Assembly: GCA_902763805.1 (NCBI GenBank)
Contig: CACWTN010000005.1
Span: 336,014 to 400,013, forward strand
Origin: an uncultured bacterium
GTDB taxonomy: Bacteria; Cyanobacteriota; Vampirovibrionia; Gastranaerophilales; Gastranaerophilaceae
DNA length: 64,000 nt
Direction of reading: 5' to 3'
Shown: positions 43,577-52,005 of the stretch, one piece after another
Layout of the letters: every line of letters starts with the position of its first letter
Position numbering within the stretch: the first letter of the stretch is position 1
The notes under the pieces: generated by a model
Seen by the model: only the letters and a program-made list of their open reading frames with translations
The model's database searches: none
Told to the model about the DNA's origin: nothing
Position numbers and translations under genes: made by a program

Positions 43577-44565
43577 AAGCATCCGTCTAATTTAGCACCG
43601 CAGAATTTGCAATTTCCGTTTTCAAGATTATTTTCAAGCAGACTGTATCCGTCACGTTTCAAGAGCGGTTTTCCGCAGTTTTTGCAGTATGTGGTTGACG
43701 TTTCAATATCGGATACATTGCCCGTATAAACATATTTTAATCCCATCTTTTTAGCGGTATTATACGCCTTCATAAGGGTTTCAAGTTTTGTCGGTTTTCT
43801 GTCCTTAAAATTATATCTCGGATAAAATGCGCTGAAATGAATCGGAACGTAATCACCTAAATTTTCCAAAATCCAATCGCATTCCTGCTCAACGTACAAA
43901 TCATTTTCACCCTCAATCAGCATAGTAGTAAGCTCAACAAAACATTTTGTTTCCTTAACCGCATATTTTATCGTATCAAGCACAGGCTGAAGATGAGCAA
44001 AACAATTTTTTCTGTAAAAATCTTCGCTGAATCCTTTCAAATCGATATTTGCCGCATCCATATATTTAAAAAACTCTTTTGCTGGTTCAGGGTTAATGTA
44101 TCCTGAAGTTACCGCAATCGTTTTAATTCCTTCTTCTCTGCATAATCTTGCAGTTTCAAGGGCATATTCATAGAAAATTATCGGGTCGTTATACGTAAAA
44201 GCAACCGCTTTGCAATTATTTTCTTTTGCGGTGTTAATAATCGCCTCAGGCGGTGCAGGCTGACACTGTTCAACAGGATATTTAACCTTTGTCGTCTGCC
44301 AGTTTTGGCAAAACTGACACCCCATATTACATCCCAAAGTACCAAATGACAAAACATCAGACGACGGATAAAAATGATAAAGCGGTTTCTTCTCAACAGG
44401 GTCTATCGCAAGTCCTGTATTGTATCCGTAAGAATCAAGAATAATCTGCCCGTTATGGTTACTCCTTACGTAGCAAAAACCGCTCTGATAAGGAGCAAGT
44501 ATGCAATTCCTCGGACACAGCGTACATTGTGTTTTATTATTCTTTAAAATCTTTTGGTATTTCAT
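43573..44565 (-). CDS. amrS: AmmeMemoRadiSam system radical SAM enzyme
   Basis: 330 residues. An N-terminal Cys cluster (CTLCPRNCILAPYQSGFC) precedes the radical SAM motif CNMGCQFCQNW (CxxxCxxC). The C-terminus ends in a zinc-ribbon-like tail with CKNCGKP and CKFCGAKL, an extra I would not expect in all members. It is divergent from, and 21 bp apart from, the Memo-AMMECR1 fusion gene, so all three parts of this widely conserved but biochemically undefined system occur together. Confidence 0.9.
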   Translation of the reverse strand: MKYQKILKNNKTQCTLCPRNCILAPYQSGFCYVRSNHNGQIILDSYGYNTGLAIDPVEKKPLYHFYPSSDVLSFGTLGCNMGCQFCQNWQTTKVKYPVEQCQPAPPEAIINTAKENNCKAVAFTYNDPIIFYEYALETARLCREEGIKTIAVTSGYINPEPAKEFFKYMDAANIDLKGFSEDFYRKNCFAHLQPVLDTIKYAVKETKCFVELTTMLIEGENDLYVEQECDWILENLGDYVPIHFSAFYPRYNFKDRKPTKLETLMKAYNTAKKMGLKYVYTGNVSDIETSTTYCKNCGKPLLKRDGYSLLENNLENGNCKFCGAKLDGCF

Positions 44566-44574
44566 AAAATGTAT

Positions 44575-44580
44575 TATAAT
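44575..44580 (+). promoter_or_regulatory. TATAAT placed for a leaderless Memo-AMMECR1 start
   Basis: The whole intergenic space between the two divergent ATGs is 21 bp and contains the near-palindrome TATTATAATA. TATAAT ends 6 nt before the ATG at 44587, so transcription would begin at the start codon. Confidence 0.45.
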
Positions 44581-44586
44581 ATTTCT

Positions 44587-45930
44587 ATGACAAAAATAAA
44601 AGAGCCTTCGGTTGCAAACGCTTTTTACTCAGGCGATACAACTGTATTAAAAAAACAACTTGACAATTTCGCAAAAGAGAACGAAAACCATTACGAATAC
44701 CGAACCCGTGCCGTAATAGTCCCCCATGCCGGACTTATTTATTCGGGGCAGCTTGCCTATGAGGGTATAAGTCAGCTTGATAAATCGGTAAAAAGTATTT
44801 TTATATTTGCACCTTCCCACAGAGTTCCGTTTAACGGACTTGCCCTTTCAGGATATGATGAATGGAAAACTCCGCTTGGCACAATAAAAGTTAATCAGGA
44901 AGTAAACTCCGATATTGCGGAAACTTTTGATGCGGAAATTTTTGATGAAGCCTTTGCAAATGAACACTCCGTCGAGATAGAAGTTCCTGCTATTCAGCAC
45001 CTGTTCGGGAATGAAATCAGCATTATCCCTGTTTTAATCGGAAGAACAAATCCTCAGGCTGTTGCTGAAATTATTTCCGAATACTATGATAACCCTGATT
45101 TCGGATTTGTTATATCTTCTGATTTAAGCCACTTTCATCCTGACAAAGAGGCTCAGAGAATTGACAACGAAACCGCCTCTATGATTGAATCGGGAAGAAT
45201 ACAGGAATTAAGATATGAACAGGCTTGCGGGGCAGCCGGAATATACGGATTAACAGAGTATGCAAACAAAAAAAATTATTCGCTAATCAGAATAAACCTC
45301 ATAAACTCATCGCTTGTTTCAGGTGACAAATCAAGCGTTGTCGGTTATGGTGCCTGGTTTTTGTACGAAGGTTCAAAAAATGAGTTTATAAAGAAATATT
45401 ATTCGGAATATTTGCTTGAACTGTGCAGGAAAATTATATTATCAAGATTTAACCGCGAAAAAGTGTACACAGCTCATGCACCTGTTTTTAATCAGTCGGG
45501 AGCATGTTTTGTAACTCTTAAGAAAAACGGAAATCTGAGAGGGTGCATCGGTTCAATTATTGCTCATCAGCCTCTGATTAACGATATTGTTCAGCACGCA
45601 CAGGACTCCGCCTTCAGAGATCCGCGTTTTAACCCTGTTGAAGAAAACGAAGTTAAAGACTTAACAATAGATATTTCTATATTAAGCAACCCAAAACCCA
45701 TAGTTTTTAAAGATGAGCAGGATTTACTGGAACAGATGATTCCTAATGAAGACGGAATAATAATAAAAGACAAAGGTTATCAGGCTGTTTATCTCCCATG
45801 TGTATGGGAAGACCTGCCTGACAAAAAATTGTTTTTAAACTCTTTAAAAATGAAAGCAGGTTTGCCATCCGACTATTTTTCGGATACATTTGAAGCATAC
45901 AGGTTTACAACAGTTTATATAGAAGAATAA
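44587..45930 (+). CDS. AmmeMemoRadiSam fusion: Memo-like + AMMECR1
   Basis: 447 residues from MTKIKEPSVANAFYSGD; an earlier ATG (44554) lies inside the divergent gene. The N-terminal 265 residues are Memo-like (AVIVPHAGLIYSGQLAYEG, FAPSHRVPFNG, SSDLSHFHPDKEA), a dioxygenase-type fold with conserved His. The C-terminal 170 are AMMECR1 (GACFVTLKKNGNLRGCIGSI, LRGCIG being the hallmark). The fused form occurs in several bacteria and archaea. No Shine-Dalgarno sequence; probably leaderless. Partner amrS is divergent; the CDF transporter follows after 10 bp. Confidence 0.9.
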   Translation: MTKIKEPSVANAFYSGDTTVLKKQLDNFAKENENHYEYRTRAVIVPHAGLIYSGQLAYEGISQLDKSVKSIFIFAPSHRVPFNGLALSGYDEWKTPLGTIKVNQEVNSDIAETFDAEIFDEAFANEHSVEIEVPAIQHLFGNEISIIPVLIGRTNPQAVAEIISEYYDNPDFGFVISSDLSHFHPDKEAQRIDNETASMIESGRIQELRYEQACGAAGIYGLTEYANKKNYSLIRINLINSSLVSGDKSSVVGYGAWFLYEGSKNEFIKKYYSEYLLELCRKIILSRFNREKVYTAHAPVFNQSGACFVTLKKNGNLRGCIGSIIAHQPLINDIVQHAQDSAFRDPRFNPVEENEVKDLTIDISILSNPKPIVFKDEQDLLEQMIPNEDGIIIKDKGYQAVYLPCVWEDLPDKKLFLNSLKMKAGLPSDYFSDTFEAYRFTTVYIEE

Positions 45931-45940
45931 CACGGGGAAA

Positions 45941-46597
45941 ATGGGACATCATCACAACAGAGAAGTAACACAGGAAAACGAAAAAAAGACCCTTTGGGTA
46001 ATCATATTTACAGTTATAACCATGATTGCCGAAATTGCCTGCGGATACATTACCCATTCTATGGCGCTTCTCGCTGACGGCTATCATATGGGTACCCACG
46101 CTTTGGCTTTGGGACTGACTTTTCTGGCTTACGTGCTTATAAGAAAATTTAAAGATTCTCCGCTTTTCCCAAACGGAACAGAAAAAATCGGAGTTTTAAC
46201 AGCATACACAAGCTCTCTGTTTTTGGGTTTTACAGGGATTTGGATTTTGTTTGAAGCAGTATCACGTCTGATACACCCTCTGCAAATAGAATTTAATGAA
46301 GCAATACTTGTCGCCGTTATCGGCTTAACAGTTAATGCCGCATGTATCCTGATTATGAACGGCTCACATAAACACGCAGATGAAGAAAAAGAAGATTACA
46401 ATTTTAAAGCTGCATACTATCATATTCTTGCAGATGCCCTGACATCAATTTTAGCAATAGCAGCGCTTATTATCGGAAAATATTTTAATATTGTATACTT
46501 TGACCCAATTGTCGGAATGTTTGGCGGTATATTAATTATAAAATGGGCTATTGGCTTAATAAAGCATACCGTAAGAATTTTAACCGACATGAAATAG
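45941..46597 (+). CDS. Cation diffusion facilitator (DmeF/CzcD-like), short form
   Basis: 218 residues with six predicted membrane helices. The metal site motifs are ALLADGYHMGTH (helix II) and YHILADALTSILA (helix V), the HxxxD-type pairs of CDF antiporters for Zn, Co or Ni. MGHHHNRE at the N-terminus and SHKHADEEKED between helices IV and V are His-rich. The C-terminal cytosolic domain of typical 300-residue CDFs is missing. It lies between the Memo fusion and the RHH-NifX-like gene, which has its own promoter and could respond to the same metal. Confidence 0.88.
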   Translation: MGHHHNREVTQENEKKTLWVIIFTVITMIAEIACGYITHSMALLADGYHMGTHALALGLTFLAYVLIRKFKDSPLFPNGTEKIGVLTAYTSSLFLGFTGIWILFEAVSRLIHPLQIEFNEAILVAVIGLTVNAACILIMNGSHKHADEEKEDYNFKAAYYHILADALTSILAIAALIIGKYFNIVYFDPIVGMFGGILIIKWAIGLIKHTVRILTDMK

Positions 46598-46598
46598 T

Positions 46599-46640
46599 AC
46601 TTGATTTTGTATTGACATAATCAAGTGTTGACTGTATATT
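46599..46640 (+). promoter_or_regulatory. Promoter TTGACA-17-TATATT with 8-bp inverted-repeat operator, leaderless
   Basis: TTGACA (46612-46617) and TATATT (46635-46640) with exactly 17 bp between; the ATG at 46647 falls where transcription should start. ACTTGATT (46599-46606) and AATCAAGT (46619-46626) form a perfect inverted repeat over the -35, suited to a ribbon-helix-helix dimer pair. Confidence 0.7.
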
Positions 46641-46646
46641 TTTGTT

Positions 46647-47264
46647 ATGAAGTGTTGTCAGAAATCTAATTGGGGCGGAAAGCGTGAACAGGCAGGACGG
46701 AAAAGAACCTGTCTGAATAAAGTTCCGTTTAACAGAAGAATAAACGCAAATATTTTAAACATTTTAAAAGAATATGCACAAAGCCACAATATTACAGATA
46801 CTGAGGCTTTGGAAAGTGCAATACTTTTACAGACAAATACGGAAAAATTAAAAGGAGATAAGATTATGAAAATTTGTATTCCGACAAGCGAAGGAAGATT
46901 GTGCGGTCATTTCGGACATTGTGATTCGTTCACGTTTGCAGAAGTAAATCCCGAAACTAGAGAAATTCTCAGCATAGAAGAAAGAATTCCGGAAGAAGGC
47001 ATTTCTTGCCAGAGTGCGGCTTGGATATCAGAACAGGGTGTAAGTAAAGTTTTGGCAGGCGGTATGGGCGGACGTCCTTTGATGATGTTTGCACAAAACG
47101 GTGTTGAAGTTGTTGCCGGCTGTCCCGAACTTCCGATAAAAGATCTTCTTGAAAGCTATTTATCAAACGAACTCATAACAGGTGAAAACGCATGCGGCGG
47201 CGAAGGGCACGACCATCATCATTGTCATGGGCACCACTACGGAGAACACCACTGTCATCACTAA
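46647..47264 (+). CDS. RHH-like domain fused to NifX/NifB-type metal-cluster domain with His-rich tail
   Basis: 205 residues. Residues 8-20 are basic (WGGKREQAGRKR); about 25-63 fit a ribbon-helix-helix: strand KVPFNRRI, helix ILNILKEYAQSHN, helix DTEALESAILLQ. From Met74 (46866) a dinitrogenase iron-molybdenum cofactor (NifX/MTH1175) fold begins (MKICIPTSEGRLCGHFGHCD, GMGGRPLMMFAQNGVEVVAG). The last 20 residues hold ten His. A strong AGGAGA site 6 nt before 46866 suggests that a second, NifX-only product is also made, while the full protein starts leaderless at 46647. A metal- or Fe-S-responsive autorepressor is inferred from the operator, the tail and the CDF neighbour. Confidence 0.78.
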   Translation: MKCCQKSNWGGKREQAGRKRTCLNKVPFNRRINANILNILKEYAQSHNITDTEALESAILLQTNTEKLKGDKIMKICIPTSEGRLCGHFGHCDSFTFAEVNPETREILSIEERIPEEGISCQSAAWISEQGVSKVLAGGMGGRPLMMFAQNGVEVVAGCPELPIKDLLESYLSNELITGENACGGEGHDHHHCHGHHYGEHHCHH

Positions 47265-47307
47265 TTTTTGTTCAGACAAATATATTTGTATTTGTTTACA
47301 ATACTTA

Positions 47308-47354
47308 ACAAAGAGCATGGTAAAAAGTCAATTCCATGTTCTTTTGTGTTTTTA
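47308..47354 (+). terminator. Terminator of the RHH-NifX gene
   Basis: ACAAAGAGCATGG pairs (with G-U) to CCATGTTCTTTTGT, then TTTTT. Confidence 0.7.
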
Positions 47355-47407
47355 TATAAATAGGAGATTCCCAATTAGTGTGTATTGAAAAAGATTGAAG
47401 AACGGTT

Positions 47408-48817
47408 ATGAAAGTAGATAGCATTAAAAACGTATCCCAAATCCAGACTCAAAACGCTCCGCAATTTAGAGGAAAGGGCTTAAATCCTGAAATATGGAAT
47501 TACCTGAATCAAAATAGCGGAAAGGTAAGCCGTTTCTTGAATTATGTCGGTGAAAATCAGGGAGAAGCATTAAACATTATCGTAACAGCAGTAGGTACAG
47601 CGATTATCTGTCCTTTGTTTATTGCTTTTAACCCTTTATCCAAAGAAGACGATAAAACAAAACAATACTCCGCTTGGCGTCAGCCTATATCCGCAGTAAT
47701 TGCGCTTGCAACACAGTTGACTATCACCAAATGGTTTAATAACTGGCTTGCCAAAGAAGCCAGCACAAAGAAAAAAGACAACAGCTTCTTTGCAAGAGCT
47801 GACTTAAGAGCTTGGCCTCACGAAAGACACCTGAAACGAATTATTAAGCTTGAACACCCTGAATTCGATAAAAAACGTATTGAGAAAGAAGTTAAAAAAC
47901 GTCAAATCGATGCTGAAAAAGCTGAAATCTCAAGAATGAGACAAGTAATGAAAGACAAACCAATTGAATATAAAGATTTGATTTGTCAGGATTATATTGA
48001 TAAGGCAAAAGAAAATTTCTTTAACGAATTTAAAAAACAAAATAAAGCAGAAATTGAGAAAAAATTCGGTAAATCAATTGATGATATCTGGTCATTAAAA
48101 CTCAACAAACATCTTGAAAAAATGCTTGAAGAAGAAGCTAAAGCATCAGGAAAGAGCGTTGAAGCCCTGCTGAATGAAGCAGCAGAAAAACTTGTTGAAA
48201 AAGATGTAACCGTAGAAACTGTTGTTAAAAAGACAATACGTTTCTTAAAATCAAAGAATGCAAATATCCAAAAAGCAATAGATACCTGCTCTCCTGAAAA
48301 TATAAGCAAGATTATAACCGACCTCGGTCTGGACAGCAAATTCCCTGACGGAATGAATGCTCAGGATATTGCAAATGATATTAAAGATAAATTAGACCAT
48401 ATGAGGGAATACGAATGTGAACGTCAGATGAAAGACTTCACTTCTGTTAAAAACCTTGGCGAAACTTATGAAGAATTGCTGCATAACGTCAAAATCAAAC
48501 GACTTGTTAAATCAAGAATATCTGATTCTAAACGTGTGTTCAAAACAATGAATACCCAGTTAGGTTTGGTTGTAACACTGGCAACATTACCATTTACCTG
48601 CGGTTTCCTTAACTGGTCTTATCCGAGAATAATGGAAAAAATCATGCCGGAAATGTCTGCTAAAAAGAAAGACATTGAAGAAAAAATCGGCAATTTAAAC
48701 GAAAAAATAGAAGAAACTGTTGATAAACTTAATCTTGATGAACTCAAAGAAGTTCTGAATATTGATGAGTTTAAAAATTACCTTAAAGCTGAATTAGAGA
48801 AAGGAGGAGATGACTAA
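47408..48817 (+). CDS. Hypothetical tagged membrane protein with long coiled-coil middle
   Basis: 469 residues, function not recognised. The N-terminus reaches the tag at NAPQFRGKGLNP (QFRGKG). Hydrophobic segments lie near 53-76 (NIIVTAVGTAIICPLFIAF), 93-112 (ISAVIALATQLTITKWF) and 385-405 (LGLVVTLATLPFTCGFL). Between the second and third is a 250-residue charged helical region rich in Lys/Glu, likely coiled coil. It overlaps the next gene by 1 nt (TAATG), so the two are translationally coupled and probably form a complex. Confidence 0.72.
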   Translation: MKVDSIKNVSQIQTQNAPQFRGKGLNPEIWNYLNQNSGKVSRFLNYVGENQGEALNIIVTAVGTAIICPLFIAFNPLSKEDDKTKQYSAWRQPISAVIALATQLTITKWFNNWLAKEASTKKKDNSFFARADLRAWPHERHLKRIIKLEHPEFDKKRIEKEVKKRQIDAEKAEISRMRQVMKDKPIEYKDLICQDYIDKAKENFFNEFKKQNKAEIEKKFGKSIDDIWSLKLNKHLEKMLEEEAKASGKSVEALLNEAAEKLVEKDVTVETVVKKTIRFLKSKNANIQKAIDTCSPENISKIITDLGLDSKFPDGMNAQDIANDIKDKLDHMREYECERQMKDFTSVKNLGETYEELLHNVKIKRLVKSRISDSKRVFKTMNTQLGLVVTLATLPFTCGFLNWSYPRIMEKIMPEMSAKKKDIEEKIGNLNEKIEETVDKLNLDELKEVLNIDEFKNYLKAELEKGGDD

Positions 48818-49434
48818 TGTCTAAAGTTACAAAAGTTATTGATTCCTTCTATAACTCAAATATAGGTAAAAAACTTGCAAACCCAAAGGCAACCGTTGCA
48901 ACTGCAGCTTTGATTGCAACAGTATCAAACGTATCAAAAGATGCCGTTAACTGCGCATACTATACAATACAGTCTTTAAACAACGAAAGAATTCCTGAAG
49001 ACCAGAGAAAATTTGTTGCAGCACTCGATTTGTCAAACGGTATTATGAACGTCGGCATACAAATCCTGATGGCTTTCGGTTTGTCTGAACTTGTTACGTC
49101 AATTTTTGATAACAAAATTGCAAAATCAAAAGATTATTCATTAAAAGAAGACGTAATAAAAGAAAAATTTAACAAACTTCCTGACGAACTTAAAAAACTG
49201 ACTACAGAATCTCAGTTTGTAAAAGATTACACTAAAAAAATGAAACCGAGAATAGGTCTTGCAAGAACCGGTTTTACCGTATTGTTCGTTAATATTGCAA
49301 TGCAGATTTTGACAAAGAGAATTATAACACCTTTGTTTGCAACTCCTATGGCATCATACTTTAAAAGAGGTTTTGAACAGGCTGAAGCTGAAAAGAAAGC
49401 TAAAAGCGAACATCAGCTGCAAACCAATGCATAA
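48817..49434 (+). CDS. Hypothetical membrane partner of the 47408 protein
   Basis: 205 residues, function not recognised. Hydrophobic segments are about 24-45 (ATVATAALIATVSNVSKDAV), 71-92 (IMNVGIQILMAFGLSELVTS) and 149-170 (GFTVLFVNIAMQILTKRI). The layout resembles the terminal membrane parts of the upstream protein, including similar ends (LTKRIITPLFATPM compared with SYPRIMEKIMPEM), which suggests a common origin. Coupled to the upstream gene by TAATG. Confidence 0.7.
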   Translation: MSKVTKVIDSFYNSNIGKKLANPKATVATAALIATVSNVSKDAVNCAYYTIQSLNNERIPEDQRKFVAALDLSNGIMNVGIQILMAFGLSELVTSIFDNKIAKSKDYSLKEDVIKEKFNKLPDELKKLTTESQFVKDYTKKMKPRIGLARTGFTVLFVNIAMQILTKRIITPLFATPMASYFKRGFEQAEAEKKAKSEHQLQTNA

Positions 49435-49534
49435 CATTTATTAATTTACCTGCTGTAAATTTATATTTTGCAGACTATTTATTATGTTTGTGTCATAGTA
49501 TAAGAAGGAAGATTTTAAGAAGGGATTAATAAGC

Positions 49535-50917
49535 ATGGGAATATTAAATAGCTTAAAAGAATTTTATAAAGTTCCTGCACCGGCAGAACCTATAACAGAT
49601 CAGGCTGTAATAGACAAAACTTATGCAATGTGGAGAATGAGAATATTTTTCTCAATGTTTTTCGGGTACATAATATTTTATACCTGCCGAAAAAATATCT
49701 CCGTAGCATTACCTGCCATTCAACAGGCATTGGGATACAGCAAACTTGAACTCGGTTTGCTCGGAAGCTCGCTCTATTTTTCGTACGCAGCCGGTAAATT
49801 TATTAACGGTATAATTGCCGACAATACAAACGCAAAAAGAATTTTGCCAACAGCATTATTCATATCAGCACTGGTAAATATTTTATTTATTATATGTGCA
49901 CATTTTGTGTCACCAAATCTGACTTTTGGCGGTTTTTCGGTTCTTTTGTTCCTTTTGGCATTCTTCTGGGGTGTAAACGGTTGGTTTCAGTCAATGGGAT
50001 TTCCGCCGATTGCAAAAAACCTTTCCTACTGGTTTGCAAATAAAGAACGCGGTGTAAAATGGTCGCTCTGGTCATCATCACACGAAATCGGAACATACCT
50101 GAGCATGATTCTTTCAGGGTACTTAATCACTCATTACGGCTGGGAATCAGTATTCTATGTTCCTGCTTGCTTTGCAATAATATTCTGTTTCTTCTTTTAC
50201 AAGAACCTTCAGGACAAGCCTGTAAGCATCGGTTTACCTGATATTGAAAAATATAAAGACCCTGATTATGTTGAACCTGTAAAAGAAACCGATGAAGAAG
50301 ACAATTATACATATTCGGATATTTTCAAAAAATATATTATCAAAAACCCTACAGTATGGCTTTTGGCTGTCGCATATATCTTTGTTTACGTAGTAAGATA
50401 CGGAACAATTGACTGGCTTGTTATGTATCAGGTTGATATGAAACATTACACCATCTCAGAAGCTGCAAAAATAATCAGCTTTTTACCTTTGGTCGGAGTT
50501 TTGGGAACAATTGGCGCAGGTTTTGTTTCTGATAAACTGTTCGGAGGAAAAAGAGCACCTGTTAATATAATCTGTTTAACACTTTTGGCTCTCTGCATAT
50601 ATTTATTTAAGTATAACCAATACCCGATATTAGACTATGTTTATGTATCTGCTATCGGCGTATTTACATGCGGACCTCAGGTATTAATCGGCGGATTATC
50701 GGCGGTTGAATCAAGCTCTAAAAAAGTTGCATCGGCAGTTACAGGTTTCTGCGGAATGTTCGGTTATATAGGTTCAATCCTGTCCGGCGTAGGTACAGGC
50801 TACATTATTGATAAATTCTCTTGGAACAGTGCGATTAACTTCTGGATTTTATCAGCATTGATTTCCCTCGGAATCTGTACAATTCTGCTTAAAAAAGAAA
50901 ACAAAAAGAAAGCGTAA
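49535..50917 (+). CDS. Organophosphate:phosphate antiporter (GlpT/UhpT family, MFS)
   Basis: 460 residues, twelve predicted membrane helices. FGYIIFYTCRKNISVALPAI has the RKN signature of the OPA family, and the GYxxYYxxRxN-like N-terminal segment and SWFSNKERG-type loop (YWFANKERGVKWSLWSSSHE) are present. Homologues import glycerol-3-phosphate or hexose phosphates in exchange for phosphate; the substrate here is unknown. Monocistronic with a strong terminator at 50941. Confidence 0.9.
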   Translation: MGILNSLKEFYKVPAPAEPITDQAVIDKTYAMWRMRIFFSMFFGYIIFYTCRKNISVALPAIQQALGYSKLELGLLGSSLYFSYAAGKFINGIIADNTNAKRILPTALFISALVNILFIICAHFVSPNLTFGGFSVLLFLLAFFWGVNGWFQSMGFPPIAKNLSYWFANKERGVKWSLWSSSHEIGTYLSMILSGYLITHYGWESVFYVPACFAIIFCFFFYKNLQDKPVSIGLPDIEKYKDPDYVEPVKETDEEDNYTYSDIFKKYIIKNPTVWLLAVAYIFVYVVRYGTIDWLVMYQVDMKHYTISEAAKIISFLPLVGVLGTIGAGFVSDKLFGGKRAPVNIICLTLLALCIYLFKYNQYPILDYVYVSAIGVFTCGPQVLIGGLSAVESSSKKVASAVTGFCGMFGYIGSILSGVGTGYIIDKFSWNSAINFWILSALISLGICTILLKKENKKKA

Positions 50918-50940
50918 AATTACGGTTTAACATAAATTAC

Positions 50941-50973
50941 AAGAGGCGGAGCCTAAAAGGCTCCGCCTCTTGT
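50941..50973 (+). terminator. Terminator of the OPA transporter gene
   Basis: AAGAGGCGGAGCC-TAAAA-GGCTCCGCCTCTT, a 13-bp perfect stem followed by GTATG. Confidence 0.88.
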
Positions 50974-50998
50974 ATGTAAAATAATGTAACAATTTTCT

Positions 50999-51008
50999 CA
51001 TTTACCCC
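50999..51008 (+). repeat. Intergenic CATTTACCCC motif
   Basis: Exact copy, 70 bp before the 42-residue gene at 51078. Confidence 0.35.
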
Positions 51009-51077
51009 TAAAGTTTTTTATTAATTTGCCGATAACTAAAAAGTAAGTTTTATAAAGTCGTTTTATGAGGTGTTTAT

Positions 51078-51206
51078 ATGGAACAGGAAAAAACATTACA
51101 GCTTGATAAAGAACTTGAACAGGATATTAAAGACTGCAAAAAGAATGCAGAGTTTGTTGAAAAAGTGCTTACTATGCTCGTAAAAGGCTTTGCATCAGAA
51201 TACTAA
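51078..51206 (+). CDS. 42-residue acidic/helical small protein
   Basis: Encodes MEQEKTLQLDKELEQDIKDC and continues KKNAEFVEKVLTMLVKGF, ending ASEY. It is probably one amphipathic helix. Support: GAGGTG ribosome site 7 nt upstream, a stand-alone position with its own promoter space, and a perfect terminator hairpin at 51232 just after it. Function unknown. Confidence 0.6.
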   Translation: MEQEKTLQLDKELEQDIKDCKKNAEFVEKVLTMLVKGFASEY

Positions 51207-51231
51207 GCTCTTTTGGAATATATGCGTATTT

Positions 51232-51261
51232 TCTGCATAACTGTTTGTTATGCAGATTTTT
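51232..51261 (+). terminator. Terminator of the 42-residue gene
   Basis: TCTGCATAAC-TGTTT-GTTATGCAGA followed by TTTTT: a 10-bp perfect stem. Confidence 0.88.
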
Positions 51262-51378
51262 CCAACTTTAGTTATAGGTAAATTTAAGAATATATCCTCT
51301 ATTCTAATGATTTTTTTTGCCTTAAATATTGGTATTGTATAAAGGTAAACTAGTCAATAGTAATAGAAAGGATAGTAT

Positions 51379-52005
51379 ATGGAAATACGCAAACTTGAAC
51401 TTAATTTAAGTCAAAAAACTGCTAATCCGTTCAAAACAACTCGCAAATCAAATACAAACCCCTTTAAGTACAACGATTTTGAAGGTAATGCCATTGATCC
51501 TCTGATTTGTGCTGACGTATTGGTAAGCTTCAAAGGAAAAGAAAACAAATTAAAAATGATTACAGCTTCTGTTATGGGAAGCATTATAAAGCTCCGTAAA
51601 AGCATTACAGAGCCTATTACTAACTTTGTAAACAGAGTAAGAACAGGTATTTCAAGTGCTTGGGAATATGCAAACAATACCAAAATTGAAATTCCGGGCA
51701 TTAAAAATATATCAGAAAATCTACACCACACCGGTGAAAAAATAAACAGCATTCTCAGTTATGATGTCGGAAAAGGTATAAGCGACTCTTTAACAGGCTG
51801 GAAAAATAACATAACAGAAAGAGTTTCTTCTATTAACGGAGAAATTACAGGCATCGGCAAAGACTTGTCAGCAAAATGGAATTCTCTTATCGGAAAAATC
51901 CAGACTTCTCCGAAAATTTCAAGCGACTTGTCTGTTGCAGAACTAAAAGAACTTTGGTTAAAAGAAAATGAATTAGCCGCAAAAGCTATCAAGGAGGCTG
52001 CATAA
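51379..52005 (+). CDS. Hypothetical tagged protein
   Basis: 208 residues, function not recognised. The N-terminal 55 residues repeat NPFK twice (TANPFKTT, NTNPFKYN) and then reach VLVSFKGKENKLKM, the SFKG form of the shared tag. After it come amphipathic helices (ASVMGSIIKLRKSITEPITN; AAKAIKEAA at the end) but no clear membrane segment. AAAGGAT ribosome site. It overlaps the HEAT-like gene by 1 nt (TAATG), so the products may interact. Confidence 0.7.
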   Translation: MEIRKLELNLSQKTANPFKTTRKSNTNPFKYNDFEGNAIDPLICADVLVSFKGKENKLKMITASVMGSIIKLRKSITEPITNFVNRVRTGISSAWEYANNTKIEIPGIKNISENLHHTGEKINSILSYDVGKGISDSLTGWKNNITERVSSINGEITGIGKDLSAKWNSLIGKIQTSPKISSDLSVAELKELWLKENELAAKAIKEAA

